Assembly: GCA_025435555.1 (NCBI GenBank)
Contig: JAIWWG010000149.1
Span: 1 to 54,191, forward strand
Source: Chytriomyces cf. hyalinus JEL632
Taxonomy: Eukaryota > Chytridiomycota > Chytridiomycetes > Chytridiales > Chytriomycetaceae
Length of the DNA stretch: 54,191 nucleotides
Direction: 5' to 3'
This document shows, one piece after another, positions 37,244 through 47,190 of this stretch (positions are counted from its first letter, which is position 1; each line of letters opens with the position of its first letter). A program made the position numbers and the translations under genes. The notes under the pieces are model-generated. The model saw only the letters and a program-made list of their open reading frames with translations. It was not told where the DNA came from and searched no databases.

Positions 37244-38089
37244 CTACACCATAAACCACACACCCAAACCAATCACAAACGCATGAATTGCCGCAACATT
37301 CGCGCCTGCTCCGCTCTTTAAAATCCCAATCGGCAGACTTGTTGCTGATGAAGATTTGGATGCAGAAACAGTTGTACTGCTGCTGCTGGTACTGATGGCG
37401 TATATTGTTGAAGGGAACATGATGGCACTACTTGGTATGGTGGAGCTTGAACTGGTTGTTGTTGTCTTTGATGTTGTCGCTGGTGTAGCAGTGGTTGTAG
37501 TAGTGGTTGTAGTAGTGGTTGTAGTAGTGGTAGTGGTTTTGATGGTGGTAGTGGTAGTGGTAGTGCTGGTCCTTGTAGCAGTGGAATAAGTTGGAATCGT
37601 GCTGACAAGGTATTGCAAGTAAGAGCTCTCAGGAACAGCGCAAATGGACTGAATGATGCCATACGATGGAGAATTGATGGGAAGCTTTGTTAAAAGCCCG
37701 CGACTGATTGTCAGTAAACTTGCCACTGGAACGTTATTCTTGAGCGCCAATCCGCACACGGCCGGTATAATATCCATGTTGGGTCCGATCGAGACAAGAC
37801 CTTGGAAGAGCGATAAAACAACATCCTGTCCAAGAGACACTGCGCCGACAAGCGCGCCTGTCAATTCTTGAAAAATATCGATCGATATTCCAAACGATTT
37901 TGTCAAATCAACTGCCGGACTGTTGATGACACCGCCTGGAGCACCGATCCATGGGTTTAATGCGGCAGAATCTGCAGTGCCTGCGCTGAAACCGATTCCA
38001 AAGTTTAATCCGAGTCCGATGGGTGTTGCGAGGGTTGTTGTTGTCGCTGATGAGATGTATGCGAGGGCAATGATTGTTGCGTGTTTCAT
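37244..38089 (-). CDS. Secreted, probably GPI-anchored Thr/Ser-rich surface protein
   Basis: 281 residues from MKHATIIALAYISSATTTTL, a signal peptide ending near LATPIG. Residues ~60-145 are helical (LTGALVGAVSLGQDVVLS, LLTISRGLLTKLPINSPSYG, IIQSICAV), matching the helical domain of the neighbouring 541-residue protein at LLxKLPxNSPxYxxIQSI. Next is a Thr/Ser stalk with a run of about 19 Thr, a likely O-glycosylated spacer, then a hydrophobic GPI-type C-terminus (AAIHAFVIGLGVWFMV). The frame is open upstream, but the Met at 38089 gives the clean signal peptide. Confidence 0.82.
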   Translation of the reverse strand: MKHATIIALAYISSATTTTLATPIGLGLNFGIGFSAGTADSAALNPWIGAPGGVINSPAVDLTKSFGISIDIFQELTGALVGAVSLGQDVVLSLFQGLVSIGPNMDIIPAVCGLALKNNVPVASLLTISRGLLTKLPINSPSYGIIQSICAVPESSYLQYLVSTIPTYSTATRTSTTTTTTTIKTTTTTTTTTTTTTTTTATPATTSKTTTTSSSSTIPSSAIMFPSTIYAISTSSSSTTVSASKSSSATSLPIGILKSGAGANVAAIHAFVIGLGVWFMV

Positions 38090-38667
38090 GGTTGTGGATA
38101 TCTGAGGATGGGGAGTTGTTGTTGTTGATGTAGGGCCTGTTCGCTTTGTTTTTGTAGTGTTTGAAGGTTTGGTACGAATGAATTGAGGTTGACTGGGCAA
38201 TCAATTTTTTGATAGACAAATGAGTGCCGTCCAATCAGGTTTATCCGCATGCGGGGAAGGATTATTGTGGCCCAAGTTGCTTTCGAGTTCTGGCTGCGCG
38301 ATGCGTGGGCTGACTGAAGACGAAGAATAGGTTCTGTCGATCGGCAGTCCGATAGCCTTGCAAGCAGGACACGTCAGCCTCGAACAATCGATTCGATCGA
38401 GATGTGCGATGTGTGTGTGAAGTGTGCGAGGGGTAACAACAGGCAAATTGCGGACAAGAGAAGCCGTTGAGATTTTGAGCGTGTGCATTCAGCCTTTGCC
38501 GACATTGTGGGAATAAAAAGCTCGGATGGGTGTATTCTGCCGTGTCTGCCCAGCCTAACTCTTGCCGTCAGCGAGCTGTATGGTATCTATGTCTGTGAGT
38601 GTGTGAGTGTCTGTGTGTGGTCGTTGGCCTGCCATTTTTGCCAGTTCTCTATCACTCGAAAAACACC
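38090..38667. other. Divergent promoter region
   Basis: Lies between the surface-protein gene and eS30, which are transcribed away from each other. No gene and no recognised motif. Confidence 0.5.
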
Positions 38668-39249
<582 letters not shown>

Positions 39250-39692
39250 ACTTGCAAGATGCAGCAGCAGCAAAAACCTTAATTTAGTTCATGTAAAGGG
39301 GAATTGGTGTGTTTTGTGGGTGGGTTTTCAGGAATATCTCTGAAGAGCGGTGGTGGAGTTAACTTGTGTTTGGGACTCGTTGGTTTTTTTCTTTCCTTGC
39401 GAAGGGGGAGATCCAGTGCGAAACGAAATACACAGTCCGCCCTGCCCATTTTGACATTGTTTATTCTGTCGTTCATCATACGTGACTGCTGCTTTTCGAA
39501 TAGATCATGCGCATGCAGAAGAACTTGCGAACACGTGATCTGACTGCTCCTGATTGTCGCAAACCATCATTCATCCAACTTAGGGCCTCAGTCCAATCGA
39601 CAGAAACCAAGCGGGCATGAGTGCGTGTTAAGCGGTGAGACTCGGACTCAAGATCCGCATTTTCCATGTCAAATTAATTGCCTGCCTCCCAA
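39250..39692. other. Intergenic, no gene seen
   Basis: 3' flank of eS30 and upstream region of the broken F-box/LRR copy. No supported feature. Confidence 0.5.
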
Positions 39693-40254
39693 ATGGACGC
39701 AGCCATGGCGGACATCAACATTCTTCCCGTCGAACTCCTGATCTGCATTTTCCGTTGGATCCCGGTCCGAAACGTGCTCAAATTCCGACGGCTATGCAAA
39801 GCAGTGAACGAGAGCCTTCTGACTTGCCCTGCTCAACATGGAACTTCCCGCCACTTTTGACACGCGTAAAAGCAAAATGTACCTGTGGCTCAAGCTGCCC
39901 GAACTCTACCAGTCGGCATTTGCGAGCAAGTATCTGGCGAATACTGAGGAAATTGAAGCTGCGGCTGCGGGACCTTTTCCAGCAAGTATTCTGCAGTTAA
40001 CGCATCTGAAAAGTGTGTATCTGGCGCGATCTAAATTTACAGGCCGGCTCCCAGATGGGATTGGAGCGCTATCAAACTTGACATCGCTGTTTCTGGACAG
40101 TAACCGATTCCAGGGAACCATTCCAATAAGCTTCAACAACTTGGTCGGTCTGCACAACTTGCTAGATGAATGTTGGACGAAATTAGCATCGAGAGAGAAT
40201 GTTTTCGCCAATGTCTGTTGGAAGATGGGTTTCGTCGATCGCAGCGTCCGTTGA
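39693..40254 (+). pseudogene. F-box/LRR copy, frameshifted and cut short
   Basis: Begins MDAAMADINILPVELLICIF, an F-box, then RLCKAVNESLLTCPAQHG and a stop. Homology continues after a frame change near 39830 with PFPASILQLTHLKSVYLARS, KFTGRLPDGIGALSNL and LFLDSNRFQGTIPISFNNL, where the LRRs stop after two repeats. The end runs into a piece that reads, on the opposite strand, like the F-box-like family (40235-40290). Confidence 0.78.
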
Positions 40255-40290
40255 TAATTCGAAGGCGTCATGCAGCTCATGGATGGATGT
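40235..40290 (-). pseudogene. Short inverted fragment of the F-box-like family
   Basis: gcagcgtccgttgataattc then gaaggcgtca nearly repeats gcagcgtccgttgatgattt then gaaggcgtcc at 4650-4680, which encodes part of the F-box-like relic there. It ends the broken LRR copy in inverted orientation. Confidence 0.6.
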
Positions 40291-40414
40291 GCACCGCGTG
40301 TCTTTGACTTTCGTTCTTGATTATTAATAATGAAAACATCCTTGCCAAATGCTTTTGCTGTGTTTCGGACGGGTTTTCTGATTCTGTAAAATCGTGTTCA
40401 AAAGGAGAAAAACA

Positions 40415-41527
40415 ATGCCGTCGTGCTCCTCACACTGCGTCTGCTGTCAAAGGCATGCCGCCCACATCCATTCACTCCAGCAAAGAGCGCTCTATGAACT
40501 CAACTTCTATCGCAAACTGCTCCAAATGGACCCGTTGACCCGAATGGACGCATTCGAATCATCCAAAGACCTTGCGATCGTCAAACCCGTTTCATGCGAA
40601 CGATCCATCACCCGCTCTGTTGCTTTCGAAACAATGCCGCCAGAGATTCTCGATCGCATTGCTCAGTTTGTGGACGGCAAATCGATTCTGCCCCTCTGCC
40701 ATGCGCTGCCATACTACAAATACATCTCAGCGGCCATGTTCGACTTTAAGATTCGATTCGTGGGCGAAATGTACAAACCGTCCAAGCTATGGCCAGATAT
40801 GCATTTCCCCATGCTTGGAGGCACGCATTCAGAAATAACTGAATTCCCAATCCAACACATGCACGCCGCTGGAGTGTACGCACGCATTGTTTCGAAGCAC
40901 GGCGGGAATATCCGTGTGCCTTGTTCCACGAATGTAGTAAACTACATTGGCGCTCTGCCTGATGTAGTGTCTGTTCATCCTGGCAATGACTTTTCAAGCT
41001 CAGGATGGGGCGATCTTCTGCGCGGGCTTGCAGATGCAAACAAGCAAATTCGATCATGTATAATGGACGCGGGTGGTGGGTACGACGATTGGGATGAAGT
41101 TGGCCGGCAACTGACGCGGTTGCAAATACAGACACTCATCTGGAGAGATGAGTTCTTTAGAGATGAAATCTTTCCCCTGGAAGTAGTTCAGGACGCGCTT
41201 CCATTCATTAAAGGCCTATCGTACTTTGCAACAGATGTTCCAGGAGACTGTGGTGAAAACGACTTACTTTCTCGGTGCGAGGATTTGAAAGAGATTGAGT
41301 TTCTGAGACTACTGATTGAAGAACCTGTGGGTCAGGCGGATTGGATTTTGCAGCTTATCAAGGGATCGCGTATTCATAAAGTGTGGTGCGAGAAACCGCG
41401 GCCGAACAACTATGAGGAGGATTCGAAAACATTGGAAATAATTACTTCTGAGTTTCTCCGGCATGGCTGGCACAAGGAAAGCAATGATGCTGATGAAAAA
41501 GTGTGCTTTGTTTACCGACCTTCATGA
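40415..41527 (+). CDS. F-box-like protein, intact reference copy of a local family
   Basis: Single-exon gene of 370 residues from MPSCSSHCVCCQRHAAHIHS, a Cys/His-rich start that could bind a metal (inferred). Then LYELNFYRKLLQMDPLTRMD, and an F-box-like segment SVAFETMPPEILDRIAQFVD with ILPLCHALPYYKYI. The rest (~110-370) has no domain I recognise but is well kept between copies: KQIRSCIMD, LTRLQIQTLIWRDEF, KGSRIHKVWCEKPR, SEFLRHGWHKE. The local family has at least six copies or fragments; this is the only one with a full reading frame. It may be an SCF adaptor or a decayed selfish family; the role is unknown. Confidence 0.78.
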   Translation: MPSCSSHCVCCQRHAAHIHSLQQRALYELNFYRKLLQMDPLTRMDAFESSKDLAIVKPVSCERSITRSVAFETMPPEILDRIAQFVDGKSILPLCHALPYYKYISAAMFDFKIRFVGEMYKPSKLWPDMHFPMLGGTHSEITEFPIQHMHAAGVYARIVSKHGGNIRVPCSTNVVNYIGALPDVVSVHPGNDFSSSGWGDLLRGLADANKQIRSCIMDAGGGYDDWDEVGRQLTRLQIQTLIWRDEFFRDEIFPLEVVQDALPFIKGLSYFATDVPGDCGENDLLSRCEDLKEIEFLRLLIEEPVGQADWILQLIKGSRIHKVWCEKPRPNNYEEDSKTLEIITSEFLRHGWHKESNDADEKVCFVYRPS

Positions 41528-41705
41528 ATGATGGGAACGTGTGAATATAATGGCAGGCACTTCTGGCTTACATTTCGCGGTTTTGAGCACAAAAAGTTCC
41601 ACAAACTGAGTTGACTGCAGGGTGAGTCTCGCATATGAGATCAACAGTGTGTTGACTTTGTTCGGACTGGGTTTCCATAAATAAAATCAAAAAAAAAAAA
41701 AAAGA
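41528..41705. other. 3' flank with AATAAA and A-run
   Basis: aaataaaatc is directly followed by about 15 A (41690-41704). See findings for a possible retrocopy origin. Confidence 0.6.
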
Positions 41706-42220
41706 ATGCACGCTGTTGAAGGCACGCAGTCCTTACCCACTCGCTGCAGCGAAGAGCGCTCGATGACCTCAATTGCTATCGCAAACTCTTTCAAAAAAGC
41801 CTGGACGAATCGTTCGCAGACCTTGCGATCGCCAAACCTGCCCCAATACCTGGGATCGATCACTCGCTCTGCTGCTTTCGAAACAATGCCGCCAGAGATT
41901 CTCGATCGCATTGCTCAGTTCGAAGACGGCAAATCGATTCTGCCGCTGTGCCATTCAATACGATACCACCACGGCCATGTTTGACTTTGGCCATCAATTC
42001 CCATTCGAAAACTACAAACTGCACGATCTGTGGCCAAACTTGTTTTCCCCATGAACCAAAACAACGAGTCGCAAATAATCGACTTCCCGATGCATCATTT
42101 CGGAGTATTTGCACGCATTATATCCAAACACGACCGAAATTTTATTACGATTGCGTATGCACAAGGAAACGCATGATGATTATGGGAAAGTGTGCTTTGT
42201 TCGGGGGGAGGAATTCATGA
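41706..42220 (+). pseudogene. F-box-like family relic
   Basis: aaggcacgcagtcc and gctgcagcgaagagcgctcg match the start of the family; SITRSAAFETMPPEILDRIA and KSILPLCHSIRYHHGHV match the F-box. Frame changes and large gaps follow, and only the last piece (HKETHDDYGKVCFV-like) echoes the C-terminus. Not functional. Confidence 0.78.
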
Positions 42221-42221
42221 G

Positions 42222-42310
42222 TGATGAATCTGACTGAGTGTGATGAATCAGACGCTGGGATGATGAATCGGACGCTGAATATGATGAATCAGACTCTGAG
42301 TATGATGAAG
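42222..42310. repeat. Degenerate short tandem repeat
   Basis: gatgaatc recurs at about 21-24-bp steps (gatgaatctgact, gatgaatcagacgctg, gatgaatcggacgctg, gatgaatcagactctg). It lies just past the F-box-like relic, whose last readable residues it would extend. Confidence 0.7.
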
Positions 42311-42601
42311 AAAATCACATTATCTGAGGTACCTTCACGTTGAGGGATTCAGAAGGGTGTGAATTCTTTCCATGCGCGGTGTATGTATGAAACTTCGAAT
42401 CAAGCGGCAGTGTTCGGGGGTTCAGTGTCGATGCCACGAAGGATTGAGAATAAATCACGGCGGTGGATTAATCCAAGACATAAGATGTCCAAGTCTGAAG
42501 ATGGAGAGTTGCAATTCAAACGCACTTCACTTTCACGGCGCACACGTGTCGCAAATCACATGCTTCGAGTTCAAACCACAACGGTTGATTTTTATTAACT
42601 G
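42311..42601. other. Intergenic, no gene seen
   Basis: Spacer between the F-box-like relic and the 3' end of the Crinkler-like gene. Confidence 0.5.
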
Positions 42602-44404
42602 TTACGACATTGAAGAATTCTGCAACTGCACATCAATTGAAAGCACAAACTGAGATAATTCTTGTAAAGCACGGTCAACCTTTACAGCAACAGTTCCTTC
42701 TTTTGTAACAAGATTCTGCTCTCGGTAACCACTGAAGCGTGTGTGTGGAACAACAAAATACAGTTTCGACATTCCACTATCCTTCATAATTTTCTTCAGC
42801 TCAACCATTTTCACCCCGTGATTTCGCGAAACAGTCATTTGAAATAGACCAACCGAAGGAATCAAAGAATCGATGCATGGATAGTTTTTTCGAGCGGCTG
42901 TATAGAGAACATTGATATCCGTACAATCCTTTATATCTTCGATGGTCTGTTTCTGGCGTGCGGGTAGGACCAAATCAACGCTGGCAGCAGCAGGGTCCTT
43001 AAGTGAGCGAATTTTGAATGTCCCTCCTTTGGATAGTTGGCGATGAGCAAAGGATTCGAACAAATTCCCACGAAGAGAAGAAGACAGCGTTTCACAATCA
43101 GGGGCAAGCAAAAACGCATGTAGTTTGCTTTCCTCCTGGGCGATGAAAACTTTGAGAGCTTCTTCCACAATATATTCTGCATGTATAAAGTTAGATGCAT
43201 ATTATGCTTGATTGAAAAACTCGACGTACCCGAAGCAAATTTAAGGGAATAATCATGATAATCATCGGAGACTGCGTAATGGATTATCAAGTGACTAATT
43301 TCGTCTTCTTTTGACAAGTACCCATCTGCCATAAGTCTGAAATTGTCAATATTCAACCGCCCAAGTGCTCGCTCAATTGTTCTACGTAGTCTGTCGGGTT
43401 TTTCGAACACAAAGCGTGCGATTCCACCAATCAAATTGAAACGTTCTTCGACTACAGCGGGGGATAAATCATACAAAGCACGAGCTGCAAGCAGTTCTTC
43501 CAAATCCCAAACAGGAAGATAGAAGAGAGGGGCCGTTTTTGTGAACTTGATAAACTGTTTGTAGTGCTTTCGAGCTGGCGGGGCAACGACAACAGTAATG
43601 GCACCAACGGCGGACGGACCATCAGGAAGTGCATCCGTGAGATACCAAGTGGCAGGAGAATCCAAATGTTGACGGAGAGAAGCGTAATTTGTCGTCCTAA
43701 AACAGCCCTCGCCGTCGAAAACGTATATCCAAGGTGCATCCTTGGCTCGATGCAAAACAATAGTCTTCACGTTATCCATCTTGCGCAACCTCCACATGAC
43801 ATAAAACAAAAATACGCTCTTCCCAATCCCAGGAATTCCAGTGATTGCAAACCCGCTCGTTTCCCTTTCGTCCATCGAATTAATTCCATAAAGTGCCTTC
43901 TCCCAAATCAATTGAAACATAAGAGGATAGCATTTCCTTATAAAGAACTGTTTCGGGATTTCTTGGCAGAAAGTTGGAGCAGGAACGAACATCAGGCAAT
44001 CGTCAACAGGAGCCACACTCGAGAGAGAATTCCAAAAATCAGACAGATTGGCTGATGCATCGATATCCATAGCAGTTAATGATAGTAAAGAAGTGGCTGG
44101 TGCTGAATAGACACCATTAAATTCAATATCGAAAGCAACTCATGCACTATTCACCTGCGCCGGTCAGTCCAAGTCGGTATGATTCCCTCTTATCCAGCGC
44201 CCCCCTCGCCTCCTTCCGCGCCGCCCCCCTCTCCTTCAGCGCCGCATCCCTAGTTTTGTATGCTGGCTCTCCACCCGTATAGGAGGGATTCTTCACCGTC
44301 CAGTCTTCCAAATTCTTCACAGCTTTCGAAACATCCCTCCTCGCCTCTTCGACGGCAGCTTCGGCTTCGGCCACGGCTCGTTGTGCGATGGCAAGGTCGT
44401 TCAT
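42602..44404 (-). CDS. Crinkler/RHS-like protein: coiled coil, P-loop NTPase, C-terminal nuclease-like domain
   Basis: Three exons (44155-44404, 43230-44096, 42602-43176) join in frame to 563 residues. Exon 1 is a charged coiled coil (AIAQRAVAEAEAAVEEARRD). The NTPase follows, with Walker A GIPGIGKS at about 170-177 and a Walker-B-like TWYLTDALPDGP. The last ~190 residues carry GNLFESFAHRQL, YPCIDSLIP, LFQMTVSRNHG and LYFVVPHTRFSGYREQ, a set I associate with the restriction-nuclease-like domain of Crinkler (CRN) and trypanosome RHS proteins. No secretion signal is visible. Roles described for the class include effectors and genome-conflict elements; here the role is unknown. The Met at 44070 could start a shorter form, but the 58-nt intron joins the coiled coil in phase. 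Confidence 0.8.
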
Positions 44405-44732
44405 TTTTTAACGTGCTTTATTAATATAAAAAGTACGACTGGAAAACTTGACCGAAAGAACAAAAAAGTACCGATCAAACACAGTCAAAATTGCACAGGC
44501 CGGGCTCTAATCGTGTAATGGTTGCAAATGATTTTGCAGAAGAGTAAACAAAGCCGCGTTTCATGTCATCGGTCATGTCCGCGCGTGTGTCGAAACAACG
44601 CGCCAGGGCTTCAGATGGGCAGGTAGTTCTAAATGGCTTTGTCGTGTAAAATGCTATTCTCTATTCGTGAGTGAAGCTACTACTCTCTTATGCGCAACCT
44701 CAAAAACACTTTATTCAGACAATTCAGACATC
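44405..44732. other. Upstream region of the Crinkler-like gene, with direct repeat
   Basis: Promoter side of the CRN-like gene, then the 3' end of a broken LRR copy. It contains the first member of a ~75-bp direct repeat. No gene seen. Confidence 0.6.
44438..44511. repeat. 74-bp direct repeat, left copy
   Basis: Contains gtaccgatcaaacacagtc and ttgcacaggccgggctctaa; nearly identical to 49546-49620 in the same orientation. The two copies bracket the broken F-box/LRR block. Confidence 0.92.
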
Positions 44733-46806
44733 TCACCAGCAATTACCGTCTTCGGATGGTCGGGATTCTGTTTCTGTCTCCCAGCGAAACGCAATCACCG
44801 GCCTGTCCGTCGACTGCTTTCGAAAATGTTCCGGTAAATCCCCTTCAAAACGATTTCCACTCAGATCCAGCCGCTTCAAATCCCTGCAACCACCAAGACT
44901 ATTGGGAATCAACCCGCTCAACTGATTGTTGCTCAAATCGAGCGTCTTGATTTGTTTCATGCTTTCGAACGAATCACAGTGAAGAGTACCGCAAGCAGTT
45001 GTTGCTCAAATCAGAGCGTTCGATGGATTGATAACGCAGCATGGAAGCAGGAAGTGGACCCGATAACTGATTGTGGCTCAAGTTCAAACTTTTCAGATAT
45101 TTTAGGTCTCCCGTGTCAGTTGGCAGCTGACCAGAAAAACGATTGTGGTCCAGGTGCAGGCTTTGAACATACTGCCATTCTCTAAATTTCGGTAGCGGAC
45201 CCGACATTCGATTATGATTCAGTTTTAGCGTGTTCAAACCCCGCGGCAAAAAAGCTTTCTGGCACGGAACCAGTTAACTGATTATGGCTGAGATCCAACG
45301 TGTTCAGCATGGTCAAGGCTCCAACATCTCGCTGCAATGAGCCGACAAAGCTGTTGTTGTTCAATCTAAGCGTGGAGATATTGGAAAGCATGAAAATTCC
45401 GGATGGAATCTCTCCAGTGAGTTAGTTGTGACTGAGATCCAATGTCCGCAAATGAAGAAGGCTTCGCACAGAGTCTGGAATTTCACCACACAATTGGTTG
45501 TGACTCAGGTTGAGCACTATGAGAAAAGTCAAACGCCCAATTTCCATCGGCAACCGACCGCTGAGCTTGTTGTATTGCAGCGACAGATCCGTGAGGCTCA
45601 CAAGCGAGGTGATTGAATCGGGAATTGCGCAGCATAATTCGTTTCTGTCAAGATACAGGAGTTCCAATCTGGATAGCCCCCCAATCTCAGTTGGGATTGG
45701 CCCTTGGAGGTTATTTCCTTGCAAGTTGAGGTACTCGAGGTTTGTAAGCGACATGACGTAGTCAGGAAGTCTCCATGAGAGACGGTTTTGAGAAAGGTCC
45801 AGCTCTGACATTAACAATGAAACTTCATCTTTTCCGCCGGCTCGTTCGAGCTGATTCCATTTCAGTGACTGCGAAACAAGGATGCCGATGGATGTCGTGA
45901 AGTGATTCCAGTGATGCGGTCGGAATCAAGAGGAACAATTGAGGAAACTGGTGGGCTCTTCGAGTTTCGATCAAATTTCGCGCCCTGAAGCAATGGCAGC
46001 CGGAATATCGATTCTGGAATAGCTCCAGAAAATCGATTCTGCTCGCAATGCAGCGTCTTCAGTTGTATGCATCGACCAATGGATTCTGGTATTGGTCCTT
46101 CGAAATGGTTGCTGCTCAGCGACAAACTCTGTAGCTTGGTCATTCTGCCAAACACATCTGGCAGCTTGCCTGAAAGCTCGTTATTTTGCAGGCGTAAGTC
46201 CACCAAGTTGACCAAGTTCCCAAAACTCGCAGGAATGCAGCCACTGAGCCTGGTATTAGACATATCCAGTACTTCCAGGTTAACGAGGTTTCCTAAACTG
46301 TCAGGCATCGTGCCTTCAAGATTCGTGTCACTAAAGTTCAAATTCTTCAAGGTGACGAGATTGCCCAACTCCGACGGGATTGGACCGGTCACGGTCTGGC
46401 CCATCAAATTTGCGCCTTGAGTACAGACGAGCCCCCAAAATCTAAGGATCAATTGTTTCAGGCAACCGACCGTGTTTGGCAGTGGACCTGTCAGATGGAA
46501 AGTTTTCATGGGGCCGTCGACTTCCGAAGGAAACCATTCCAAGATAGAAGTCGCATTGCTTGATTTTCTCGGGTTGATTGGGACGACTTTGAGAGTCGTC
46601 AAGGGGTACTGATGGAATACTTCGTATTCAAATGCTCGAGCCGTTTCTGTTAGGGCTCGTCGCAAGAAGTCCTTCCCAAATGACGCAGGTGTAACGAAAC
46701 AAAAGATATCCTCAGGACTGTCTGCGTTGGATTCGCGAAAATGTCCCATGTGAACCAGGCCAATCAGACGCGCTTGGAGTTTGTTGGGAATCTGCAGCAT
46801 ATTCAT
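44733..46806 (-). pseudogene. F-box/LRR copy without F-box, multiply broken
   Basis: Reads in four open pieces. 45862-46806 gives HLTGPLPNTVGCLKQL and a run of LRRs (DTNLEGTMPDSLGNLVNL, NNELSGKLPDVFGRMTKL); 45422-45817, 44974-45249 and 44733-44960 continue with LRRs separated by stops and frame changes. It parallels the copy at 47191-49546 along most of its length (FCFVTPASFGKD, GRMTKLQSLSL), but the F-box region is gone. Dead copy. Confidence 0.85.
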
Positions 46807-47190
46807 GTGTCACAAATTTAATAAAATGTGGTCCTGTTTATTTATGAGTGGGTCAGTTTCGCGATTGCGATGGATTCATACTGACGTTGTAAGTGGACTT
46901 GATATCATTGGCAGATTGTGCGCGCGCAAGTTTCAAACTCTTCAGCTTTGATCTCGCGTGGCACAGTTGTGACAAATACGAATGTGCGTGATTTCAATTC
47001 CACGCTGAGCCGGAGATAAAACCGCTTCGACGGCGCGTGAAATGTCCGTTTGATTTACTCCGAATTCTGACTGTGTTTGAAAAAGATTGTTGAAAAGATT
47101 TGAACCAGATTGCGACAGTGCCGAGCCCATTTTCCCGAAACTCTTTATTTTCAGACCTCGCACAAGAAGTACCAAGCCATACACGGACGT
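46807..47190 (-). other. Spacer between LRR copies
   Basis: No supported gene. A minus-strand open frame at 46942-47129 begins MGSALSQSGSNLFNNLFQ, which looks protein-like but has no recognisable family and only 62 codons. Confidence 0.35.

Noticed and set aside
37356-37589. Plus-strand frame rich in valine
   Set aside because: Antisense of the threonine-run stalk of the surface-protein gene.
42931-44070. Crinkler-like NTPase as a separate gene ending near 42931
   Set aside because: The last residues of that frame read through an intron; splicing at 43177-43229 joins it in phase to the nuclease-like domain.
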